Below are positions 35,965 through 44,565 of a DNA stretch of 64,000 bases, one piece after another. This DNA comes from Nostocoides sp. (lineage in GTDB: Bacteria > Actinomycetota > Actinomycetes > Actinomycetales > Dermatophilaceae). Position numbers and translations under genes: made by a program. The stretch lies in the NCBI GenBank assembly GCA_016702415.1, contig JADJEA010000026.1, positions 1-64,000 of the forward strand, in the 5' to 3' direction. The first letter of the stretch is position 1. Each line of letters starts with the position of its first letter. Under the pieces are notes generated by a model. The model searched no databases and had not been told where the DNA came from. It worked only from the letters and a program-made list of their open reading frames with translations.

Positions 35965-36052
35965 CGTGCTCACGCCGTATCGACTTGAGCACGCCAAGTC
36001 TGGTGTGCTCAAGTCGATACGGCGTGCTCAAGTTGCGATCGCGTGCTCAAGT
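35965..36052. repeat. Composite repeat element C: 1 forward and 3 inverted ACTTGAGCACG units
   Basis: ACTTGAGCACG at 35983, then TGTGCTCAAGT (one change) at 36004 and CGTGCTCAAGT at 36023 and 36042, at about 19-nt steps. A decayed inverted copy (CGTGCTCACG) is at 35965. There is no G-rich tract. The element lies between the convergent AbiEi-like and GMC oxidoreductase genes, and its forward/first inverted pair forms a hairpin that could terminate both. Confidence 0.88.
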
Positions 36053-36084
36053 TCCCGCCTCAGGCCGGCAAGCGGCGGCGGGAG

Positions 36085-37805
36085 CTACGCAGCGGGGGCG
36101 GAGGCGGGGGTGGTCAAGGCCGGGCGGACCGGGGCGATCGGGTCCATCCGGACGTATGCCGACCCTTGCGCCGGGCGGCCGTCCTCCTCACCCGCATTGG
36201 GCCACATCGACATCGCCCGCTCGGCCTGAGCGGTGATCGTCAACGACGGGTTGACCCCGAGGTTGGCCGAGATCGCCGACCCGTCGGTGACGGAGATGCC
36301 GGGGTAGCCCCATACGCGGTGGTACGCATCGACCACGCCTTCCTCCGGGCTCGCGCCGATCACCACGCCGCCGAGGAAGTGCGCAGTCAGGGGGAACCCG
36401 AGCAACTCCCCCCAGTTGGCGCCGGTCACGGCCTTCATCCGGAACCGCCTCGTCAACGCGGCGGCCAGCTCGCGAGTCGCCTTGTGCCCCGCGGGAATCC
36501 ACGGCGGATTGGGCTCGCCGTGGCCTTGCGTGGAGGTCAGCCCGACGCCACCGAGCCGACGCCGCTTCCCCGCGACCGTGACGGAGTTGTCCTTCGTCTG
36601 CATCACCAGGGCGATGATCGTCCGCTCCGACCACCGGCGCGGCGTCAGCATGAGCAGGGCCCGTGGGTCCTTGACCGCCGTCCGCCGCAACTCCCGGAAC
36701 CGCTCGCGGCGGGTATCACCGGGGACCATCAACGTCTGGAGGCCGGCCATGGAATTGGAGCCCGCGCCATACCGGACGTTCTCGACATGGGTCTCGGCAT
36801 CGGGATGGAACGACGACGTGATCGCCACCCCCTTGCTCAGGTCCGCATCGCGCGGCACCCGGGTGAGCGACGCCCCGAGCAGCGACTCCGAGTTGGTACG
36901 GGTGAGTTCACCGAGGCGCGACGACAACCGCGGCAGCCGCCCGGCGTCCTTGAGCGTGTGCAGCAGCCGTTGGGTCCCCCACGTCCCCGCCGCGAGGACG
37001 ACCTGCGCCGCCACGACCGTGCGCCGGTCCTTGCGAGCCCAGGCGCCGCTCCGTTCGCTGACGATCTCGTATGCCGCGGGCTCACCCCCCGCGCCCACCT
37101 CCAGCGGGCGCAGGTCGACCACCGTCCGCAACGGCTCGATGACGACACCGAGCTTCTCGGCCAGGGCCAGGTAGTTCTTGACCAGCGTGTTCTTGGCCCC
37201 GACCCGGCATCCGACCATGCAGTTGCCGCACTCGGTGCACCCCGTCCGCTCCGGACCGGCACCGCCGAAGTAAGGGTCGGCCGCCTTCTCCCCAGGCTTG
37301 CCGAAATAGATACCGACCGGGGTCTTGCGGAAGGTGTGGCCCACACCCATCGAGTCGGCGGCCTCGCGCATGGCCTGCTCGGCCGGTCCGTCGCATTCGT
37401 TGACGACGACGCCGAGCATGCGCGAGGCGGTCGCATAATGCGGCGCCAACTCGGCCTGCCAGTCGGTGATCCCGGCCCACTGCTTGTCCTCGAAGAACGG
37501 ACGCGGGGGCACATAGAGCGTGTTCGCGTAGTTGAGCGAGCCCCGCCGACCCCCGCACCCGCGAGGATCAGGACATCCGGCAGCTTGTGAATCCGCTGGA
37601 CCCCGAAGCACCAGAGCTTCGGCGCCCAGAGATAGCGCCGGGCGTCCCAGTTCGTCTTGGCGAAATCCTCATCTGCGAACCTGCGACCCGCCTCCAGGAC
37701 AAGCACGCGATAGCCCTTCTCGGCCGCCCTCAACGCCGCGACCGAGCCACCGAAACCCGACCCGACGACGACGACGTCGTAGTTCGTCTTCACCGGGGAT
37801 GTCAC
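36085..37805 (-). CDS. GMC/cholesterol-oxidase-like FAD-dependent oxidoreductase (one frameshift)
   Basis: FAD dinucleotide motif DVVVVGSGFGGSVAALRAAE near the start, then the GMC block GAGVGG joined, after one missing base near 37550, to SLNYANTLYVPPRPFF. A cysteine cluster CTECGNCMVGCRVGAKN (CxxCxxCxxxC) is typical of this actinobacterial subfamily and might hold an iron-sulfur cluster. The C-terminal block GYPGISVTDGSAISANLGVN matches GMC oxidases. Substrate unknown (sterol or alcohol). GTG at 37805 overlaps the aldehyde dehydrogenase stop, so alcohol-to-aldehyde-to-acid chemistry is suggested. Confidence 0.82.
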
Positions 37806-39394
37806 TGCAGCCCAGCGCCTTTCATGACCTTCAGGGCGACCGTCAGCACCTTCGTGAAGGCTTCGTCGCTCAGCCCCATGGCCGGAGCGATCGGGATGAG
37901 CCGCTGCGCGGTGACATTCTGGGTCTCGGTGAAGCGCAGGATGCCTTCGTCGCCGTGGCGACGACCCATCCCGCTGGCCTTCATCCCGCCCATGGGGGCG
38001 GCGACGCTGCCCCAGGCCGCGGCATACGCCTCGTTGATGTTGACCGTCCCGGTCTTGATCTGACCGGCGATCCGGCGTCCGCGCGCCACGTCGCGCGTCC
38101 AGACCGAGGCGTTCAGTCCGTATTCGGTGTCATTGGCGAAGGCGATCGCCTCGGCGTCGTCCCCGACCCGGTAGAGCGAGACGACAGGACCGAAGGTTTC
38201 CTCATCGCGGCAGACCATCTGCGGGGTCACCCCGGAGAGGACCGTCGGCTCGTAGACATACGGCCCGATGTCGGGGCGGGCCCGGCCGCCAGCAAGGACT
38301 GTCGCGCCATGAGCGACCGCGTCGGCGACGTGGCGCTCGACCGTCTCCAACTGGCTCGGCGAGGCGAGTGAGCCGAGGTCGAAGCCGAACTCGAGCGCCG
38401 TGCCGATCTTCATGGCCTTGACCGCGGCCACGAAGCGGGGCACGAACCGGTCCCAGATCTTGTCGTGGACCAGCAGCCGCTCGGTGGAGATGCACAGCTG
38501 CCCCGCCGAGGAGAAGCACGCCCGGATCGCGCCCGGCACCGCGCGCGCCAGATCGGCGTCGTCGGCGAGGTAGACGGAGTTCTTGCCGCCGAGTTCGAGG
38601 GAGGAGCCCACCAGGCGCTGCGCCGCCGCCTGCGCCACCCGGCGCCCGGTCGGGGTCGACCCGGTGAAGCACACGTAGTCGGCGTGGTCGAGCACCGCCG
38701 CGCCGATGGTCGACCCGCTACCGAGGACGACCTGGAGCACGCCATCGGGCAACCCCGCCATCTTGAGCAACTCGACCCCCGCCAGGGCACACAGCGGGCT
38801 CTGCAGGTCAGGGCGCAGGACGACACAGTTGCCGGCCATCAGCGCCGGGAGCGCGTCGGTGATCGCCAGCGACAGCGGGTAGTTCCACGGCGACACGATC
38901 CCGACGATGCCCTTGGGGATATAGGACTCGACGGTCTGGGTCAGCACCGGGAAGACACCGCGCTTGGGCTTGGGTGCCAGCGTCCGCGCCGCCGTGGCGG
39001 CATAGTGCCGGGCGACGATGGCGCAGTCGGCGACCTCTTCGAACGCCTGAATCCGGGTCTTGCCGGCTTCGAGCTGGACCAGGTCCATCAGCTCGTCCTG
39101 GTATTCCAGCGCAAGATCGTGGAAGCGCCGCAGGATGGCGCTCTTCTCGCGCATGGGGGTCGCCGCCCACGCGGGCTGCGCGCGGCGGACCACGGCATAC
39201 GCCCGCTTGACGTCGTCCATCGTCGACAGGGGCAGGTCCCCGAGCACCTCCCCCGTCATCGGGGTGATGAACGTATGCCGCGGTGCCCCCGGGCTGGTGA
39301 CGAGTTGGTGCTGGAGGCGGTCCAGGAGGGCCGGGTCCATGATGGGGTCGGGGGTCGTCGGCAGGTCGGGCACCGACTGGAGGGTCGCGGTCAT
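37802..39394 (-). CDS. Succinate-semialdehyde dehydrogenase-type aldehyde dehydrogenase
   Basis: 530 residues. NAD(P)-binding GIVSPWNYPLSLAITDALPA, catalytic Glu in SSLELGGKNS, catalytic Cys in SSAGQLCISTERL, and the end block PMGGMKASGMGRRHGDEGI. It is closest in appearance to the GabD2/NADP-dependent group, but the preference is not provable here. ATG at 39394 is directly preceded by GGAAGG with no spacing, so a slightly different start is possible. Coupled to the downstream GMC oxidoreductase by GTGA. Confidence 0.87.
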   Translation of the reverse strand: MTATLQSVPDLPTTPDPIMDPALLDRLQHQLVTSPGAPRHTFITPMTGEVLGDLPLSTMDDVKRAYAVVRRAQPAWAATPMREKSAILRRFHDLALEYQDELMDLVQLEAGKTRIQAFEEVADCAIVARHYAATAARTLAPKPKRGVFPVLTQTVESYIPKGIVGIVSPWNYPLSLAITDALPALMAGNCVVLRPDLQSPLCALAGVELLKMAGLPDGVLQVVLGSGSTIGAAVLDHADYVCFTGSTPTGRRVAQAAAQRLVGSSLELGGKNSVYLADDADLARAVPGAIRACFSSAGQLCISTERLLVHDKIWDRFVPRFVAAVKAMKIGTALEFGFDLGSLASPSQLETVERHVADAVAHGATVLAGGRARPDIGPYVYEPTVLSGVTPQMVCRDEETFGPVVSLYRVGDDAEAIAFANDTEYGLNASVWTRDVARGRRIAGQIKTGTVNINEAYAAAWGSVAAPMGGMKASGMGRRHGDEGILRFTETQNVTAQRLIPIAPAMGLSDEAFTKVLTVALKVMKGAGLQ

Positions 39395-39485
39395 CCTTCC
39401 AGCGTAGGGACCCTGCCACCCATCCCCTAGGGGCGCGGTCACGCTGTGAAAGTGGCGGTGGTCACAGTTGGGCCTCGTCCTCGGC

Positions 39486-39640
39486 GCTGGGGCTTGGGCT
39501 GGGGCTGGGATGGGCTCGGCCACGGACGCCGACTTGAGCACACCATGTCGACTTGAGCACGCCATGTATGGCGTGCTCAAGTCGACACGGCGTGCTCAAG
39601 TTCCGGACGGGCGACACGGCGTGCTCAAGTTCCGGACGGG
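39486..39640. repeat. Composite repeat element D: G-rich tract plus 2 forward and 3 inverted ACTTGAGCACG units
   Basis: A shorter G-rich tract (39486-39518, GGGGCTTGGGCTGGGG-like) precedes ACTTGAGCACA at 39532 and ACTTGAGCACG at 39551. CGTGCTCAAGT follows at 39572, 39591 and 39620. The last two inverted units are within a 23-bp direct repeat (39589 and 39618) that includes TTCCGGACGGG. It lies in the 263-nt gap between two leftward genes, so it is neither divergent nor convergent. Confidence 0.88.
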
Positions 39641-39657
39641 GCCGGCGCGGTGGAGGA

Positions 39658-40782
39658 TCAGCTGGGCTGGTGGGGCGAGACGACCACGTCGATGCGTTGG
39701 AACTCCTTGAGCTCGAGGTACCCCGTTGTCGCCATGGCCCGCCGTAGCGCCCCCATCATGTTGGTGCGGCCGTCGGCGGCCCGGCTCGGACCGAAGAGGA
39801 TCTCCTCGATCGTGCCGGCCCGGCGCACCTTCACACGCTCACCGCGGGGGAGTTCGCCGTGATGAGCCTCGGGGCCCCAGTGATAGCCCCCACCGGGGGC
39901 CTCGGTGGCCCGCGCCAGCGCCGCCCCCAGCATGACCGCATCGGCGCCGCAGGCGATGGCCTTGACCACATCGCCACTGAAGCCGACTCCACCGTCGGCG
40001 ATGACGTGCACATAGCGCCCGCCCGACTCATCGAGATAGTCCCGGCGCGCGCCGGCCACGTCGGCGACGGCGGAGGCCATGGGGGCGTGGATGCCGAGGG
40101 AGGTCCGGGTGGTGTGCGCCGCTCCCCCGCCGAACCCGACGAGCACCCCCGCCGCGCCGGTCCGCATCAGGTGCAGCGCCGCCGTGTAACTCGCCGCGCC
40201 ACCGACGATGACCGGCACATCCAACTCGTAGATGAACCTCTTGAGGTTGAGCGGTTCCGCGCGGCTCGACACATGCTCGGCCGACACCGTCGTGCCCCGG
40301 ATGACGAAGATGTCGACCCCGGCCTCGATGACGTGCTTGCTGAACTGCGCGGTCCGCTGCGGCGAGAGCGCGGCCGCGACGGTGATGCCCGAGGCCCGGA
40401 TCTCCCGGATCCGCTCGGTGATGAGCTCGGGCTGGATCTCCGCGCGATAGATCTCCTGCATCCGCGCGGTCGCCTCCCGCCGGGGCAGGCTTCCGATCTC
40501 GGCCAGCAGGGGGGTGGGGTCGGCATACCGGGTCCACAATCCCTCGAGGTCGAGGACGGGCAACCCGCCGAGGCGACCCAGCGCGATTGCGGTCTCGGGG
40601 GAGGTGACCGAATCCATCGGGGCACCGAGCACCGGGATGTCGAAGTGGTAAGCGTCGATCTGCCAACCGAGCGAGACGTCCTCGGGATCGCGGGTACGCC
40701 GGCTCGGCACGACGGCGATGTCGTCGAACGAAAAGGCGCGCCGCCCGCGTTTGCCCCGGCCGATCTCGATGTCGCTGCTCAC
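39658..40782 (-). CDS. GuaB3-family IMP dehydrogenase-related protein
   Basis: 374 residues, TIM-barrel without CBS domains. SFDDIAVVPSRRTRDPEDVS, LGAPMDSVTSPETAIALGRL, VHVIADGGVGFSGDVVKAIA and GADAVMLGAALARA match the IMPDH-like barrel. The catalytic-loop Cys of true IMPDH (SICTTR) is not present; the corresponding stretch is GGGAAHTTRTSLGI. Actinobacteria keep this paralogue next to guaB; some members act as GMP reductase-like enzymes. GTG at 40782 (VSSDIEIGRG) is preferred over TTG at 40788. Confidence 0.9.
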   Translation of the reverse strand: MSSDIEIGRGKRGRRAFSFDDIAVVPSRRTRDPEDVSLGWQIDAYHFDIPVLGAPMDSVTSPETAIALGRLGGLPVLDLEGLWTRYADPTPLLAEIGSLPRREATARMQEIYRAEIQPELITERIREIRASGITVAAALSPQRTAQFSKHVIEAGVDIFVIRGTTVSAEHVSSRAEPLNLKRFIYELDVPVIVGGAASYTAALHLMRTGAAGVLVGFGGGAAHTTRTSLGIHAPMASAVADVAGARRDYLDESGGRYVHVIADGGVGFSGDVVKAIACGADAVMLGAALARATEAPGGGYHWGPEAHHGELPRGERVKVRRAGTIEEILFGPSRAADGRTNMMGALRRAMATTGYLELKEFQRIDVVVSPHQPS

Positions 40783-40828
40783 CGGCAAAGGCTATCGGGC
40801 GGTCGCTCACCCCGGCGGGCGAACCCAC

Positions 40829-40953
40829 GGCTACACCAATGGGGTATGCCGCGCGCCCCCTCCCCGCATCGACCCAGGTCAGCGTGCCGACACCGGGCCC
40901 CAACCCCCATTGCTGTAGCCAGGGGTCCGCACCCGGCGTCGACCCAGGTCAGC
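40829..40953. repeat. Family-2 inverted element and direct repeat between guaB and guaB3
   Basis: GGCTACACCAATG (40829-40841) and GCTGTAGCCAGGGGTCCGC (40912-40930) are the two arms also seen at 8.4 and 30.8 kb. A direct repeat, TCGACCCAGGTCAGCG, occurs at about 40869 and again at 40938, the second copy running into the guaB stop region. The element fills the 166-nt gap after guaB on its strand and may end or process the guaB transcript. Confidence 0.6.
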
Positions 40954-42460
40954 GACCGCGGTAGTTGGGCGCCTCGGAGACCATCTGCACGTCGTGGGGG
41001 TGACTCTCCCGCAGCCCGGCGGGGGTGATCCGCACGAAGCGCCCCCGCTCCTGCAGTTCCGGGACGGTCCGGGCGCCGACATAGAACATCGACTGGTGCA
41101 AGCCTCCGATGAGCTGGTGGGCGACCGCAGCGACCGGTCCGCGATAGGCGACCTGGCCCTCGATGCCCTCCGGCACGATCTTGTCGTCGCTGACGACATC
41201 GGCCTGGAAGTACCTGTCCTTGGAGTAGGACTTCTTCCCCCGCGAGCTCATCGCCCCGACCGAGCCCATGCCGCGATAGGCCTTGAACTGCTTGCCCTGG
41301 ATATAGACCGTCTCCCCCGGAGATTCCTCGCACCCGGCCAGCAGCGAGCCGATCATGACCGAATCGGCGCCGGCCACGAGGGCCTTGGCGATATCGCCGG
41401 AGTACTGCAACCCGCCGTCCCCGATCACCGGGACGCCAGCCGGTTTGCAGGCGCGGGCGGCATACATGATCGCCGAGACCTGGGGGACGCCCACTCCGGC
41501 GACCACCCGGGTGGTGCAGATCGAACCGGGGCCGACCCCGACCTTGACCGCGTCGATGCCCGCGTCGACCAGCGCCTTGGCCCCCTCATAGGTCGCGATA
41601 TTGCCGCCGATGAGTTGGACGTGGGCGGTGGCGGGGTCGGCCTTGAGGCGCCGAACCATCTCCAGCAGCAGCCGAGCGTGCCCATGCGCGGTGTCGACGA
41701 CGAGCACATCGACGCCGGCCTCGACGAGCGTCGTCGCCCGCTCCCACGAGTCCCCGAAAAAGCCGACCGCGGCCCCGACCATGAGCCGGCCGGAGGCGTC
41801 CTTGCTCGCGTTGGGGAACTGCTCGTTCTTGACGAAGTCCTTGACGGTGATCAACCCCGCCAGGCGGCCCTGGTCGTCGACGATCGGGAGCCGCTCGCGC
41901 TTGTTCTGGCGTAGCAGCGCGATCGCGTCGTCACGGGCGATGCCCACCGGCGCGGTGAACAGCGGGGCCGGCGTCATGACGTCGGCGACCTTCGTGCTGC
42001 CCCACTGCGCCACCGGGGTGAAGCGCAGGTCGCGGTTGGTGATGATCCCGAGCAGTTGGTCATCGACCCCGACGACGGGCAGCCCCGACACGCGGTACTG
42101 ACCGCAGAGCTCGTCCAGGTCTTCCAGCGTCGCGTCCGGGCCGATGGTGATCGGGTTGGAGATCATCCCGGTCTGGGTGCGCTTGACGAGGTCGACCTGA
42201 TAGGCCTGATCCTCGATCGAGAGGTTGCGGTGCAGCACGCCGAGCCCGCCGTGCCGGGCCATGGCGATCGCCATCCGGGCCTCCGTCACCGTATCCATCG
42301 CGGCGGAAACCAGCGGGACCCGGATCGCGATCTCCCGCGTGAGCCGGGTGGTGGTGTCCACCTCGCTCGGCACGATGTCCGACTCACCGGGCAGGAGGAG
42401 GACGTCGTCATACGTCAGCGCGACGGGGACGTCGCTCGGTTGGGGGGACCCGCTCGTCAT
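40949..42460 (-). CDS. guaB: Inosine-5'-monophosphate dehydrogenase
   Basis: 503 residues; oxidises IMP to XMP, the first committed step to GMP. LTYDDVLLLPGESDI and PLVSAAMDTVTEARMAIAMA start the barrel. Two CBS domains follow (about residues 95-210, RVSGLPVVGVDDQLLGIITN and ERLPIVDDQGRLAGLITVKD). The catalytic loop is VGVGPGSICTTRVVAGVG, and the flap contains YSKDRYFQ. ATG at 42460. The enzyme is complete. Confidence 0.96.
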   Translation of the reverse strand: MTSGSPQPSDVPVALTYDDVLLLPGESDIVPSEVDTTTRLTREIAIRVPLVSAAMDTVTEARMAIAMARHGGLGVLHRNLSIEDQAYQVDLVKRTQTGMISNPITIGPDATLEDLDELCGQYRVSGLPVVGVDDQLLGIITNRDLRFTPVAQWGSTKVADVMTPAPLFTAPVGIARDDAIALLRQNKRERLPIVDDQGRLAGLITVKDFVKNEQFPNASKDASGRLMVGAAVGFFGDSWERATTLVEAGVDVLVVDTAHGHARLLLEMVRRLKADPATAHVQLIGGNIATYEGAKALVDAGIDAVKVGVGPGSICTTRVVAGVGVPQVSAIMYAARACKPAGVPVIGDGGLQYSGDIAKALVAGADSVMIGSLLAGCEESPGETVYIQGKQFKAYRGMGSVGAMSSRGKKSYSKDRYFQADVVSDDKIVPEGIEGQVAYRGPVAAVAHQLIGGLHQSMFYVGARTVPELQERGRFVRITPAGLRESHPHDVQMVSEAPNYRGR

Positions 42461-42637
42461 CCGCCGATTCTAGGGCGGACCGCCGTCACGCCCGTATGCC
42501 GCCCGCGCACCCCACCCTCTCGCTATCCCCACCGTCCCCTCACGACCGCCGTGCCCTACCGCGCGCTCCCCCACGGCCATCCCACCGTCGATCCCCGCAC
42601 CCAGAGTGGCGCTCACGCTCGGGTGGGCCGGGATTTC

Positions 42638-42666
42638 TTGACCATTCCTTGAATCAATCCTTACTC
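42638..42666 (+). promoter_or_regulatory. Possible whiB promoter
   Basis: TTGACC (42638-42643) and TTACTC (42661-42666) are 17 nt apart; the first is good and the second weak. The leader would be about 100 nt and carries a small stem GGTCGG/CCGACC (42739-42754) just before the ribosome site GAGGGGA, 9 nt ahead of the ATG. The rest of the 309-nt gap between guaB and whiB (42461-42769) shows nothing else I can name. Confidence 0.35.
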
Positions 42667-42769
42667 GGAGCTTGCCCAACGCCACTCTTCCTCAACGTAA
42701 CCTCCCGGCTGTAGTTGGTCGGCCCACGAGCATGAGCGGGTCGGCACCCGACCGAGGGGATTTCCCGCC

Positions 42770-43051
42770 ATGGCCGAGACGACAGCAGTTGCGCCGCTTG
42801 CCGCACTGTGGGAGTGGCAGTTCGACGGGCTGTGCCGCGGCCTGAGCCCAGAGATGTTCTTCCACCCCGAGGGCGAGCGCGGCGCCGCCCGCCGCATCCG
42901 CGACCACGCCGCCAAGGAAGTCTGCTTGCGCTGCCCGGTGCTCGCCCAATGCCGAGCCCACGCCCTCGCCAATCGAGAGCCGTACGGCGTGTGGGGCGGC
43001 ATGAGCGAGGACGACCGGCTGGCGCACTACGAGGTCGCCGAGGCGTCCTAG
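42770..43051 (+). CDS. WhiB-family iron-sulfur transcriptional regulator
   Basis: 93 residues. Four conserved cysteines (DGLCRGL, then VCLRCPVLAQC) can hold a [4Fe-4S] cluster, followed by the turn GVWGGMSEDDR that contacts the sigma factor and a short basic end. The family regulates development, redox and antibiotic responses in actinobacteria. I cannot say which numbered WhiB it is. It meets the MFS gene tail to tail with a 4-nt gap. Confidence 0.93.
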   Translation: MAETTAVAPLAALWEWQFDGLCRGLSPEMFFHPEGERGAARRIRDHAAKEVCLRCPVLAQCRAHALANREPYGVWGGMSEDDRLAHYEVAEAS

Positions 43052-43055
43052 CGGG

Positions 43056-44414
43056 TCAGCGGGCGCGCGGCATACCGGATGGGGGCCGGGAGCGCGCGCG
43101 CCATTCACGGGCCAGCGCTTCCTTCCACGGCGGGACGTGCACGCCCTGTCGGGCGAGCAGGGCCCGCGCCTTGCGCCGGGACCCGAGCAAACCCACCAGG
43201 CCGATGACATAGAAGGGCACCTGGACCGCGAGCGCGAGGCGGAAGCGTTCGAGCGTGTAGACCCCATCCGGGCAGAGCGCGTCGAGCGCAACACCGATCA
43301 GTTGGATCGCGCCCAGCGTGGCGGTGAACCCGCCGAGGTTGACCACCCCGTTGGCCGTGCCGAGGCGCGCGGCCGGCGCGGAGGTTCGCGCGAAGTCGAA
43401 CCCGATCGCCGAGCCCGGCCCCCCGAGGGCCAGGCCCGCGCACAGGAGGACCAAGAGCCACAGCGGTGCGGGACCCGGCCACAGCCATACGGTCACCCAG
43501 GGCACCAGCGACGCGCCGGTCATGGCGAGGACGAGATTGCTGCGGCGCAATGGATGCCGGCCGACGAGGACCCCGAGCAATGGCCCGGCCACGCCCCCGA
43601 CGACGACGAGGACGGTCATCAGGGCTCCGGCCACGGCAGGGCTGCGGCCCTCACCGCGGGTGAGATAGGGGAATCCCCAGAAGAGCGCGAAGACCATGGA
43701 CGGGAAGCCACTGGACCAATGCGTCCACAGGCCCAGCCGGGTGCCGGGGTGGCGGGCGACGGCGACGACGGTGCGCCCGATCTCCCGCGGGGACGGTGTC
43801 GGACCCCGCCGCAGCGGACCCCGTGGGGTGTCGTGCATCAGCGCCAGGACCAGGGCGGAAATGACGAGCGGGAGCGCGGCGGCCGCGAGGAAGGCGGGGC
43901 GCCACCCCGCGCGACCAAGGAGCCAGACAAATGGGATGGCACTCCCCAGCTGGCCCACCGCCCCCAGAAGGCCGACGCCTTGGGTCAGGATCGGGACACG
44001 GCGCGCGGGGAACCACGACGGGAGCAGCCGGATGGCGCTGGTGAAGATGAGCGCATCCCCCGCCCCCAGGACGACCCGGGCAGGGATCGCCTCACCCACG
44101 GAGTCGGCCAGCGCCATACCGGCCTGACCCAGGCCGATGACGGCCAGGCCGCCGGCGATGGCCAGGCGCGAGCCGAAGCGGTCGATGAGGACGCCGGCCG
44201 GGATCTGCATGAGGGTGTAGACGAGCAGCTGCACGACGACGAAGGTCGAGATGATCCCGGCCCGGGCGTGGAAATGGTCGACCGCCGCGAGACCGGCGAC
44301 GCCGAGCGTGGTGCGGCAGAGGACGGCCGCGGCATACGCCGAAACCGCGAGGGCGAACATCGCCCAGGCCCGGACCCCCACACGCGCGGGAGACTCCGCG
44401 GACAGTTGCGTCAC
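43056..44414 (-). CDS. MFS transporter
   Basis: 452 residues, about twelve membrane segments. After helix 2 comes the MFS loop motif DRFGSRLAIAGGLAVIGLGQ. Helix 1 reads WAMFALAVSAYAAAVLCRTT. A basic cytoplasmic tail ends the protein (KARALLARQGVHVPPWKEAL). The pattern resembles the hexuronate/phthalate or nitrate-type anion symporter-like permeases of actinobacteria, but the substrate cannot be read. ATG at 44414. Confidence 0.88.
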   Translation of the reverse strand: MTQLSAESPARVGVRAWAMFALAVSAYAAAVLCRTTLGVAGLAAVDHFHARAGIISTFVVVQLLVYTLMQIPAGVLIDRFGSRLAIAGGLAVIGLGQAGMALADSVGEAIPARVVLGAGDALIFTSAIRLLPSWFPARRVPILTQGVGLLGAVGQLGSAIPFVWLLGRAGWRPAFLAAAALPLVISALVLALMHDTPRGPLRRGPTPSPREIGRTVVAVARHPGTRLGLWTHWSSGFPSMVFALFWGFPYLTRGEGRSPAVAGALMTVLVVVGGVAGPLLGVLVGRHPLRRSNLVLAMTGASLVPWVTVWLWPGPAPLWLLVLLCAGLALGGPGSAIGFDFARTSAPAARLGTANGVVNLGGFTATLGAIQLIGVALDALCPDGVYTLERFRLALAVQVPFYVIGLVGLLGSRRKARALLARQGVHVPPWKEALAREWRARSRPPSGMPRAR

Positions 44415-44486
44415 GAAACTATCCTGCCGCGGCGCGCCCGCCGAGCGTCGTGGCTTTCCACCTGGCGAGAGGCGCGCCGACGACAG

Positions 44487-44531
44487 CGGCCCCCTCCTCG
44501 CCGCGGAGGAACCGCGGCGAGGAGGGGGCCG
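44487..44531 (-). terminator. Strong 20-bp hairpin terminator after the BNR propeller gene
   Basis: A perfect 20-bp stem (44487-44506 with 44512-44531) and 5-nt loop. Read leftward it lies 35 nt after the BNR gene stop and before the MFS start, so it separates the two leftward genes. No U tract. Confidence 0.88.
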
Positions 44532-44565
44532 AGTGCCGTCGTGAGGTGGCTACCGACCGCTCAGG

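Noticed and set aside
34881..36052. Element B-gene-element C as a classic insertion sequence
   Set aside because: No transposase motif is in the protein, the two elements are unequal (C lacks the G-rich tract) and no target-site duplication is visible.
40829..40953. Guanine-responsive riboswitch near guaB
   Set aside because: The structured sequence lies after guaB on its strand, not in a leader, and recurs beside unrelated genes.
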